This document shows positions 57,622 to 64,000 of a stretch of DNA of 64,000 nucleotides, one piece after another; the stretch's first letter is position 1, and each line of letters starts with the position of its first letter. The DNA comes from PALSA-610 sp038239145. GTDB lineage: Bacteria > Actinomycetota > Acidimicrobiia > IMCC26256 > PALSA-610. The notes under the pieces are model-generated. The model searched no databases. It saw nothing but the letters and a program-made list of their open reading frames with translations, and had not been told where the DNA came from. The position numbers and the translations under genes were made by a program. The stretch spans positions 9,879 to 73,878 of the forward strand of contig JBBSFB010000018.1 of NCBI GenBank assembly GCA_038239145.1, in the 5' to 3' direction.

Positions 57622-58494
57622 TCAGCGCACTTCGGCGCGGCTGAACCAGAAGCCCGACCCGACGACGAAGACGATCAACCAGGCACCCGTCAACACGGCT
57701 CCGCCGGCCATGGTGTGGATCGTCCGTTCGTTGATCCCGTTGCTCGTGGCCGGATCGACCACCAGAGCGAGCAGGCCCCGAACCGGCGCGTAGTGCGAGA
57801 GGAGACCGAACGGCATCTCCTTCGGTTCGATGATGAACAGCAACGGATACTGCAGATAGAGGGCGATCATGCCGGCGCTCGACCGCCTCGTCACGAGCGT
57901 GACGCAGTACGCCATCGCGGCTCCGGCGCCGGCTGCGGCCGAGATGCGCAGCGCCTCTGCGACGCGATCGACTACGAACGTCCCGTCGACACCCCGCACG
58001 ACGCCGTTGGCGACACTCCCGAGATACATGGCGATCGCCACGATCAGCAACACCGCGAACGCGAACGCGCCGACCCCGATCGCGACCGCCGCGGCCTTGG
58101 CGACGTGCAGGCGCTCGCGTCGCGACTCGAACAGCAACTGGGTGGTGAGCGATCCGACGTGGAACTCCGCACCCACGAACGACGCGCCGATCGCGAACCC
58201 GGCGAACAGGAGCGCGACGCCCGTGCCCTGGAGGACGTCTCGAAGATCCTTCCCGACGTTTGTGCGCGTGTCGGATTGTTCCACGACCAACCCACCCTGA
58301 TCGTCGGGCGAACCGGAGAACGATCCGGTGGGCACGGTGCCGGTCGTCGGATCAACCGTGAACGTGCGGCTCGCGTGTCCCTTCGCGGTCCCGACGGTGA
58401 CGACCAGCACGATGATGAGCACGGCGACCAAGAACATGCCCCGCACGATCCGGCGGGCGAAGAACCGGCGCAGCTCGGCGTCGAGTTGCCTCAT
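57622..58494 (-). CDS. ABC transporter permease (ABC-2-like)
   Basis: 290 residues with about six membrane helices: one N-terminal, a large outer loop, then 'VALLFAGFAIGASFVGAEFHVGSLTTQLLF' and further helices. It resembles two-component export permeases paired with a CcmA-like ATPase. ATG 58494 overlaps the ATPase stop (ATGA), so the two are co-translated. Substrate unknown; antibiotic or lipid export is common for this type. Confidence 0.85.
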   Translation of the reverse strand: MRQLDAELRRFFARRIVRGMFLVAVLIIVLVVTVGTAKGHASRTFTVDPTTGTVPTGSFSGSPDDQGGLVVEQSDTRTNVGKDLRDVLQGTGVALLFAGFAIGASFVGAEFHVGSLTTQLLFESRRERLHVAKAAAVAIGVGAFAFAVLLIVAIAMYLGSVANGVVRGVDGTFVVDRVAEALRISAAAGAGAAMAYCVTLVTRRSSAGMIALYLQYPLLFIIEPKEMPFGLLSHYAPVRGLLALVVDPATSNGINERTIHTMAGGAVLTGAWLIVFVVGSGFWFSRAEVR

Positions 58495-59402
58495 CGGTCT
58501 TCCCCGGTCAGCTCCAAGAAGACTTCTTCCAGGGATCGGGCGACGGGGGAGAGTTCGGACAAGAAGATGCCGGCGCCGGCAAGTGTGGCCGTCACCTCGT
58601 GGCTCCGGCTCGGCTCCACGTCGACCACCAGGGCGCCGTCGGGCTCGACCAGCACCGACCATCTCGCGCCGGCCAACACCTCGCGTGCCCGGGGATCGAC
58701 GACGCGCACGCGGAATCGTGCGTTCGTTCCCTGCAGCAGGTCGCTGACCCGGCCGTCGGCGATACAGCGGCCGTGGGCGAGGATCGCCACGCGATCGCAC
58801 GAGTGCTCCACCTCGGAGAGGATGTGGCTCGACACGAAGACGGTCCGGCCCTCGGCCGCGACGGACCGCATCAGTGTGCGTACCTCGAGGATCCCGGGCG
58901 GATCCAGGCCGTTCGCCGGCTCGTCGAGGATCAGCAGCGCAGGGTCCTTCAGGAGTGCGGCCGCGATACCGAGGCGCTGCTTCATCCCGAGCGAGTACGT
59001 CGCGAATCGGGAGTCGGCCCGGGCACCGAGTCCGACCCGACCGAGCGTTGCGTCGACCGTCTTCGGTGCGATGCCGCGGGTCCGGGCGAGTAGTTCCAGG
59101 TTGCGGCGACCGGTGAAGTTCGGGAAGAACGAGGGTTGCTCGACCAGCGCGCCGATGCGGTCGAAGGCGGAGGGCAGTTCGCGCGGTACCTCGGCGCCCA
59201 GGACGCGGACCCGGCCCTTGGCCCCTCGCAACAACCCGACCGCGGCCCGGATGGCCGTGGTCTTGCCGGCCCCGTTCGCGCCGAGGAACCCGAACACGCC
59301 CCCTTCCGGGACCGTGAGGTCGAGCCCGGCCAGGGCGGCAACCCGTCCGCGTCGGGTCCGGTACGAGACCCGGACGTCCTCGAATTCGAGTGCCGCGCCC
59401 AA
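58491..59402 (-). CDS. ABC transporter ATPase (export type)
   Basis: 303 residues from TTG 59402, which has GGGAG six bases upstream. Walker A 'GANGAGKTTA', signature 'YSLGMKQRLGIA', Walker B 'LLILDEPANGLDPPG' and H-loop 'SSHILSEVE' are present. The C-terminal ~80 residues form the regulatory tail common in ABC-2 exporters. Paired with the permease downstream. TTG starts are rare, but the Shine-Dalgarno and the family N-terminus ('ALEFEDVRVSYRTRRG') support it. Confidence 0.88.
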   Translation of the reverse strand: MGAALEFEDVRVSYRTRRGRVAALAGLDLTVPEGGVFGFLGANGAGKTTAIRAAVGLLRGAKGRVRVLGAEVPRELPSAFDRIGALVEQPSFFPNFTGRRNLELLARTRGIAPKTVDATLGRVGLGARADSRFATYSLGMKQRLGIAAALLKDPALLILDEPANGLDPPGILEVRTLMRSVAAEGRTVFVSSHILSEVEHSCDRVAILAHGRCIADGRVSDLLQGTNARFRVRVVDPRAREVLAGARWSVLVEPDGALVVDVEPSRSHEVTATLAGAGIFLSELSPVARSLEEVFLELTGEDR

Positions 59403-59451
59403 AGAGTTCTCCCGTTCGTCGTAGCGGGTTGGCCCGTTGCGTCCTCTGGGT

Positions 59452-59467
59452 GACGCTCGGGAGCGTC
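59452..59467. repeat. Short inverted repeat between ABC and etf genes
   Basis: GACGCTC-GG-GAGCGTC, 7-base arms with a 2-base centre, in the 165-base divergent region. Hairpin or operator; not decidable from sequence. The rest of this intergenic region shows nothing else I can name. Confidence 0.35.
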
Positions 59468-59567
59468 GCGATGTTGCACGTTTCGACGCAGTGGCGGGGG
59501 GATTGGCAGAATCGTGGTTTCCCGGACCGGCGCCCGCGCGCCGATTCGCGTCACGAACAGGAGTCGT

Positions 59568-60347
59568 ATGAACGTCGCCGTCTGCGTCAAACAGATCCCC
59601 GACCCGGCTGTGCCGGGCACGCTCTCGGCCGACAAGACGCTCGATCGCGCCGGCAAGCTCATCCTCGACGAGTCCGACAGCTACGGCGTCGAGATGGCCC
59701 TGCAGCTCGTCGACGCGGCGGGAGGCGGCGAGGTCACGTTGATCTCGATGGCGCCGAACGACGAGGTCTCGGGCCTGCGCACCGCGCTCGCGATGGGTGC
59801 GGCCAAGGCCATCCTCGTGTCCGACCCGGCGCTCGCCGGTTCCGATGCGCTCTCGACCGCCAAGATCCTTGCCAAGAGCATCGAGCGCGCCGGCGACATC
59901 GACCTCGTCCTCGCGGCGACCGAGTCCTCGGATGGCTACACCGGCACGGTGCCGGCCCAGGTGGCCGAGCTGCTGGGTTGGCCCGCCCTCACCTTCTCGA
60001 AGCACGTCGAAATCGCCGACGGCAAAGTGAAGGTGCAACGCCAGACCGAAGCCGGTTACGACGAAGTCGAGGCCTCGCTGCCGGCAATCGTGAGTGTGAC
60101 CGCCGGAGTGGTCGAGCCCCGCTACCCGTCGTTCAAGGGGATCATGGCGGCCAAGAACAAGCCGGTCGACAAGGTCACCGCGGCCGATCTCGGTCTCGAC
60201 GCCGGGCAGGTCGGCTGGGCCGGCGCTCGCCAGGAGATCGTCAACATCGAGCAGGCGCCCGCCCGGCAGGCCGGCGAGAAGTTCGAAGACGACGGTACGG
60301 GCGCGGAGAAGGTCGTCGCGTTCCTCGAGCAGTTGAAGGTGGTCTGA
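59568..60347 (+). CDS. etfB: Electron transfer flavoprotein beta subunit
   Basis: 259 residues. 'MNVAVCVKQIPDPAVPGTL', 'ALAMGAAKAILVSDPAL' and 'ESSDGYTGTVPAQVAELLGWPALTFSKHVEI' are typical. It carries AMP and passes electrons from acyl-CoA dehydrogenases to ETF-quinone oxidoreductase with EtfA. GGAG lies four bases upstream of ATG 59568. One base separates it from etfA. Confidence 0.95.
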   Translation: MNVAVCVKQIPDPAVPGTLSADKTLDRAGKLILDESDSYGVEMALQLVDAAGGGEVTLISMAPNDEVSGLRTALAMGAAKAILVSDPALAGSDALSTAKILAKSIERAGDIDLVLAATESSDGYTGTVPAQVAELLGWPALTFSKHVEIADGKVKVQRQTEAGYDEVEASLPAIVSVTAGVVEPRYPSFKGIMAAKNKPVDKVTAADLGLDAGQVGWAGARQEIVNIEQAPARQAGEKFEDDGTGAEKVVAFLEQLKVV

Positions 60348-60348
60348 C

Positions 60349-61311
60349 GTGAAGGTCTGGGTGTTCGCCGAAGTAGCGCTCGACAAGGTCACGACCGCGA
60401 CGCTCGAGCTTTTGACGAAGGCGCGCGAGATCGGGTCCGACGTCGAGGCGATCTACGCGGGTGCGGGCGACGCGGCCGCGGTCGCAGCTTCGGTCGGCGC
60501 GTACGGAGCGACCAAGTTGCACGTCATCGATCCGGGCGACGGACTCCCCGGTCAGGTCGCAGCCGCGACGATCGCGCAGCTGGCGGGCGAGCAGAGCCCC
60601 GACGTCATTCTCTTCGCGCAGTCGTACGACGGCCGTGACGCGCTGGCTCGTTTGTCGGTCAAGCTCGACAAGCCCGTACTCACGAACGGCATGTCGTTGT
60701 CCGCCAACGGTGACGCGCTCACGTTCGGCACCGCGATCTTCGGCGGCGTCACCCTCGTCGACGTAAAGCTCACGACCGACGGACCCGCGTTGATCGCGAT
60801 TCGTCCGAAATCGTTCGCGGCCGAAGAGTCCGGTGGCGCGGCGGCCGCGGTCGCCAACGTCGCGACCGCGGATTCCGGTCGCGCCGCGGAAGCCAAGATC
60901 CTGGCCCAGCACGTCGAAGAGCAGCAGGGTCCGAAACTGGAAGAGGCGGCGGTCGTCGTCTCCGGCGGTCGTGGCATCGGTGCGGCCGAGAACTACGAGC
61001 CGCTCGTCGAGGAGCTCGCCAAGGTGCTCAAGGGCGCCTGGGGTGCATCGCGCGCCATTGTCGACGCCGGCTGGGTACCGTACGCGTTGCAGGTCGGTCA
61101 GACCGGCAAGACGGTCAAGCCCAAGGTGTACATCGCGCTCGGCATCTCCGGCGCGACGCAGCACCTCGTCGGTATGAAGGGCAGCGACAACATCGTCGCG
61201 GTGAACAAGGACGGCGAAGCACCGATCTTCTCGGTGGCCGACCTCGGCATCATCGGCGACGTCCACAAGGTCGTGCCCGTGCTGATCGAAGCGCTGAAAG
61301 CCAAGTCGTAA
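60349..61311 (+). CDS. etfA: Electron transfer flavoprotein alpha subunit
   Basis: 320 residues. The C-terminal FAD domain 'VVVSGGRGIGAAENYEPLVEELAKVLKGAWGASRAIVDAGWVPYALQVGQTGKTVKPKVYIALGISGATQHLVGMKGSDNIVAVNKDGEAPIF' matches EtfA throughout. Works as a heterodimer with EtfB in beta-oxidation electron flow, linking to the thiolase and acyl-CoA genes elsewhere in the window. GTG start at 60349. No local acyl-CoA dehydrogenase is present. Confidence 0.95.
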   Translation: MKVWVFAEVALDKVTTATLELLTKAREIGSDVEAIYAGAGDAAAVAASVGAYGATKLHVIDPGDGLPGQVAAATIAQLAGEQSPDVILFAQSYDGRDALARLSVKLDKPVLTNGMSLSANGDALTFGTAIFGGVTLVDVKLTTDGPALIAIRPKSFAAEESGGAAAAVANVATADSGRAAEAKILAQHVEEQQGPKLEEAAVVVSGGRGIGAAENYEPLVEELAKVLKGAWGASRAIVDAGWVPYALQVGQTGKTVKPKVYIALGISGATQHLVGMKGSDNIVAVNKDGEAPIFSVADLGIIGDVHKVVPVLIEALKAKS

Positions 61312-61316
61312 GTCAC

Positions 61317-62015
61317 CTAGCTCTGGGGTGGAGTGGGCGCCCAGATATCGCCTTCGAGGCGTATCGTCGGATCGGTCGCGGCGCACAACGCCGCGACCGT
61401 TTCGCGTTCCCTCCACATCACGAGCGCGGACGACACCGCGTCGCGCTCGTGCTCGCTGACGAACGGCCCGGCGTCGGGGGCGTCGATGCGGAGAGCTGAG
61501 GGGTAGATCTCGAACGCCGTACGCGGGCCCGGAGGATCGAACGGCCAGATCGCCACGCCGCACGCGCGGAGCTGGGCGATCAGCGGCATGCCGCGGACGG
61601 AGCCGGCGCCGACTTGTCCGTTGCCGACGAGTTGGAACACCGACTTGGCGCGTGGGTAGCGCGTCTCGCAGACGCGAAATCGTCGTGCGGGTTCCACGGC
61701 GCAGCGGGCCCGCCAAAATGGCGGCGTGGGCGCGAGCCAGTGCTCGCCCTCTCGCGCTGCGAGCGCCCAGACCTCATCGATGGTCGAGCAGCCGCGTTCG
61801 CGTGCGAACCACGCCGGCAGCCCGAAAGAGAAGTCGAAGCCCGCGATCACGGGTGGCTCGCAGTCGGCGCCATAGGCGATCGCCTCGGCGCGTGTGGCCA
61901 GCGCCCGGCTTTCGATGACGCGCCCCGCCTGGACGACGGCCAGCCAGATCCCGCTCTTCAGGTTCGTGCTCTTCGCGCCGGACCAGTCGATCGCGATAAC
62001 CGTGGGCTCAGTCAT
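61317..62015 (-). CDS. RNase H-fold protein, DUF429-like
   Basis: 232 residues. 'VIAIDWSGAKSTNLKSGIWLAVV' and 'IAGFDFSFGLPAWF' give the first Asp-containing strands of an RNase H-like (DUF429-type) fold. Motifs for a specific activity are not visible, so catalysis is open. ATG 62015 lies seven bases behind a TAGCTT -10 box that overlaps the -10 box of the divergent ABC gene. No signal peptide. Confidence 0.65.
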   Translation of the reverse strand: MTEPTVIAIDWSGAKSTNLKSGIWLAVVQAGRVIESRALATRAEAIAYGADCEPPVIAGFDFSFGLPAWFARERGCSTIDEVWALAAREGEHWLAPTPPFWRARCAVEPARRFRVCETRYPRAKSVFQLVGNGQVGAGSVRGMPLIAQLRACGVAIWPFDPPGPRTAFEIYPSALRIDAPDAGPFVSEHERDAVSSALVMWRERETVAALCAATDPTIRLEGDIWAPTPPQS

Positions 62016-62022
62016 CGATCAG

Positions 62023-62032
62023 AAGCTACCGT
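62023..62032. promoter_or_regulatory. Overlapping divergent -10 boxes between DUF429-like and ABC genes
   Basis: TAGCTT on the minus strand (62028-62023) and TACCGT on the plus strand (62027-62032) share T62027-A62028. They lie seven and six bases before the ATGs at 62015 and 62039. The two start codons are only 23 bases apart. Confidence 0.6.
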
Positions 62033-62038
62033 TCGCGC

Positions 62039-62803
62039 ATGGCCGAGGAAGTGGTGTTGGATGCCCGCGGCCTGGTGAAGGACTACCGCCGAAACCGGGC
62101 CGTCGACGGTGTCGATCTCGTGGTGCGGGCGGGGGAACGGGTCGCCCTGCTGGGCCCGAACGGCGCGGGCAAGACGACCACGCTGCTCATGATCCTCGGG
62201 GTCGTCTCACCCGACGAAGGTGCGGTCTCGATCTGCGGCTTCGATCTCGCGCACCAACGCAGCCGCGCCGCGGAGTGTGTCGGGTTCGCGGCCGGCTACC
62301 TCCCGCTGACGGAACGGATGCGCGTCCGCGAATACCTCCGGCTGTACGGGCAGCTCTACGGCATCGTGGAGCCGAACCCGCTGATCGACGCGGGCCTCGA
62401 ACGATTTCGCATCAGCGACCTCGCCGGTGCGATGGGAACCGAGCTGTCGTCGGGGCAGCGCACGCTCATCGGGATCGTGCGCGCCACCCTGCACCGACCG
62501 CGTCTCCTCGTGCTCGACGAACCGACCGCGTCGCTCGACCCTGACGTCGCGCAGCGGGTGCGCGCCGGCCTCCTCGACCTCTGCGGTCGCGACGGCACCG
62601 CGCTGTTGATGACCAGTCACGACATGAGCGACGTGGAACAGGTGTGTGAGCGGGTCATCTTCTTGTCGCACGGCCGTATCGTCGCCGACGGATCCCCGGC
62701 GACGGTCGCATCGTCGTACGGGCGGGGCGACCTCGCGGGAGTGTTCCTCCATCTCGCCGAAGGGCACGAGTCCTCCGGCTCGCAACAGAGCGACCACCCG
62801 TGA
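62039..62803 (+). CDS. ABC transporter ATPase
   Basis: 254 residues. Walker A 'GPNGAGKTTTLLMIL', signature 'LSSGQRTLIGIV', Walker B 'LLVLDEPTASLDPD' and 'TSHDMSDVEQVCERVIFLSHGRIVADG' are present. Partner of the next gene through a 4-base GTGA overlap. Probably exports a lipid or other small molecule; substrate unknown. Leaderless start. Not paralogous in context with the ABC pair at 57622-59402, but same overall type. Confidence 0.9.
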   Translation: MAEEVVLDARGLVKDYRRNRAVDGVDLVVRAGERVALLGPNGAGKTTTLLMILGVVSPDEGAVSICGFDLAHQRSRAAECVGFAAGYLPLTERMRVREYLRLYGQLYGIVEPNPLIDAGLERFRISDLAGAMGTELSSGQRTLIGIVRATLHRPRLLVLDEPTASLDPDVAQRVRAGLLDLCGRDGTALLMTSHDMSDVEQVCERVIFLSHGRIVADGSPATVASSYGRGDLAGVFLHLAEGHESSGSQQSDHP

Positions 62804-63639
62804 CCCAGCTGCGCGCGGAACCGGCGAGCACGATGACCACGGGCTCGAAGTCGTGGCTGCGCATGCGCGCCATCGCGAAGCGGCACGCGTACGTGCTCGT
62901 GCGGAGCCCGCACCGATTGTTCGACGTCACGCTGTGGCCGCTAGTCGACGTGCTGTTGTTCGGATCGCTCGCCGCGTTCGTCGGGACCTCGGGTACGACG
63001 CCCGCCGCCAAGGCTTCCGGCTATCTCCTCGCCGGCATCGTCCTCTGGCACGTGATCTACCAGTCGCAGATCGCGATGAGCACCGGCCTGCTCGAGGAGA
63101 CCTGGACTCGCAACCTCTTGAATCTCATGGTCACGCCGCTGCGCGAGATCGAATACCTCGGTGGAGTCGCGCTTTTCGGCATGGTCAAGCTCGTCATGGG
63201 CGTCGGCGTGATGGTGCTCGGCGCGCTCGCGTTCTTCTCGTTCGACACCTGGTCGCTCGGGTTCGGCCTCGTCCCGATCGTGGCGATCCTGCTGGTGGTC
63301 GGGTGGGCGATCTCGCTGCTCGTCATGGGCCTGGTCCTCCGGTTCGGGACCGGCGCGGAAGCCCTGGCGTGGGGAGTGATGTTCGTGCTGTTGCCGCTCT
63401 CGGGGGTCTTTTATCCGACCAAGGCACTGCCGACCGCGATGCAGCCGCTCGCACTCGCCCTACCGACGACGCACGCATTCACGGCACTGCGATCGCTCGT
63501 CGATCACCGCGGCAGCGATTGGAATCAACTCACGATCGCGGCCGTCGGTTCGCTCGCCATGCTGGGCCTGTCGATGTGGTTCCTCGTGGCGATGCTGCGC
63601 GCCTTCCGTAAGCGCGGCTACATCACGCGCTACACGTGA
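62800..63639 (+). CDS. ABC-2 transporter permease
   Basis: 279 residues with six membrane helices; 'TWTRNLLNLMVTPLREIEYLGGVALFGMVKLVMGVG' and 'EALAWGVMFVLLPLSGVFYPTKALPTAMQPLALALPTTHAFTALRSLVD' match the ABC2_membrane family used in O-antigen, teichoic acid and drug export. GTG 62800 overlaps the ATPase stop. A hairpin terminator follows 10 bases after the stop. Confidence 0.88.
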   Translation: MTQLRAEPASTMTTGSKSWLRMRAIAKRHAYVLVRSPHRLFDVTLWPLVDVLLFGSLAAFVGTSGTTPAAKASGYLLAGIVLWHVIYQSQIAMSTGLLEETWTRNLLNLMVTPLREIEYLGGVALFGMVKLVMGVGVMVLGALAFFSFDTWSLGFGLVPIVAILLVVGWAISLLVMGLVLRFGTGAEALAWGVMFVLLPLSGVFYPTKALPTAMQPLALALPTTHAFTALRSLVDHRGSDWNQLTIAAVGSLAMLGLSMWFLVAMLRAFRKRGYITRYT

Positions 63640-63649
63640 GACGCGACGC

Positions 63650-63683
63650 GAAAGAACCCGGCCGTCCATGGCCGGGTCCTTTC
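63650..63683. terminator. Hairpin terminator between convergent genes
   Basis: GAAAGAACCCGGCC at 63650-63663 pairs with GGCCGGGTCCTTTC at 63670-63683, with one mismatch and a 6-base loop. It lies between the ABC permease and the convergent partial gene, so it can stop both transcripts. Confidence 0.85.
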
Positions 63684-63699
63684 GAGCTCCGCTGTCCGG

Positions 63700-64000
63700 C
63701 TAGATCGCGGCCGGCATGTTCCCGCTCCACTCCCGCTTGTCGCTGTACTGGTAGTTCGTGATCAGGCTCACGCCGAGCACGGCCAGTCCGGCCACGACGT
63801 AGACCGCCGTCAGTCCGCCGTCGGTGGCGTGGAAGCCGAGGGCGAACGGTGACACCAACAGGAGCGCCGCTGCGAGGTAGTCGCCGGCCGAGTGCACGGT
63901 GAAGGGCAACACCTTGAACACGCCGAGCGGGTAGCGGGTGAGCATGCTCACTGCGAGCACGGTCACGCCGACGACGACACCGGCCGCGACGGCCTTGCCG
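63700..64000 (-). CDS. Partial multi-helix membrane protein, SPW-like
   Basis: The frame is open to the right edge; about 99 C-terminal residues are visible. They hold three hydrophobic segments ('GVVVGVTVLAVSML', 'AAALLLVSPFALGFHATDGG' and 'VYVVAGLAVLGVSLIT') separated by short loops, ending '...WSGNMPAAI'. The 'LAAALLLVSPFALGF' pattern resembles SPW-repeat membrane proteins, but that is weak. The start is outside the window. Confidence 0.55.
   Translation of the reverse strand, partial: GKAVAAGVVVGVTVLAVSMLTRYPLGVFKVLPFTVHSAGDYLAAALLLVSPFALGFHATDGGLTAVYVVAGLAVLGVSLITNYQYSDKREWSGNMPAAI

Overview
The window is a high-GC (roughly two-thirds G+C by eye) chromosomal segment of an actinobacterium, most likely class Acidimicrobiia or a close relative. 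The evidence is a mycothiol S-conjugate amidase (Mca), F420-dependent luciferase-like oxidoreductases, a wax-ester/diacylglycerol acyltransferase, an actinobacterial LexA box, many GTG starts, and a secreted CAP protein carrying the 'GYWLVASDGGIFAF' repeats that are frequent in this class. I see no rRNA, tRNA, CRISPR array, insertion sequence or prophage. Genes are tightly packed: no stretch longer than about 170 bases lacks a gene.

Layout. 1-5464: glycerolipid genes (plsC end, gpsA), an unknown protein coupled to a class III adenylate cyclase, a secreted papain-like peptidase and a frameshifted DinB-like gene. 5506-10730: GH38 mannosidase, a KdpDE-like two-component pair and a GYD protein. 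10774-14504: a palindromic repeat, rnhB-pgi and small unknowns. 14594-20495: an SOS-controlled mutagenesis cassette (LexA box, imuA', imuB, dnaE2) closed by a long hairpin. 20547-27068: amidohydrolase, MFS exporter, PilZ protein, then a double-MgtE transporter next to a protein with two PhoU-TrkA_C modules, and a rhomboid. 27143-35331: CtpE-like P-type ATPase, CAP-repeat protein, VanW protein, a second adenylate cyclase, mca and an SCP2-like protein. 35345-44960: acyl-CoA, lipid and nucleoside metabolism (CaiB, epimerase, adenosine deaminase, ChbG, thiolase, quinone oxidoreductase, wax-ester synthase). 45064-53122: a small-protein/NTF2/DsbA run, PAP2, RecB-like nuclease, two LLM oxidoreductases, a hydrolase, a 2OG-oxygenase-like protein and an acyl-CoA carboxyltransferase. 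53222-64000: an ECF sigma factor with a damaged membrane partner bearing a (Gly-Phe)9 tract, an alcohol dehydrogenase, geranylgeranyl-reductase-like protein, two ABC systems, etfBA, and a partial membrane protein.

Two themes stand out. First, many genes appear to be leaderless: about twenty start codons lie 6-8 bases after a TANNNT -10 box, some boxes overlap the stop codon of the preceding gene, and two divergent pairs share the TA of back-to-back -10 boxes. Second, several genes carry short upstream ORFs or 4-base stop/start overlaps that suggest translational coupling. Three single-base indels in G/C runs (one at 5277-5279, two in the gene at 53222-54286) could be real mutations or sequencing errors.

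Metabolically the window reads as a lipid- and acyl-CoA-oriented aerobe: thiolase, CaiB CoA-transferase, carboxyltransferase, ETF, wax-ester synthase and SCP2-like protein fit fatty-acid turnover. Mca and the DsbA-like protein fit actinobacterial thiol chemistry, and two cyclases plus PilZ point to cyclic-nucleotide signalling.
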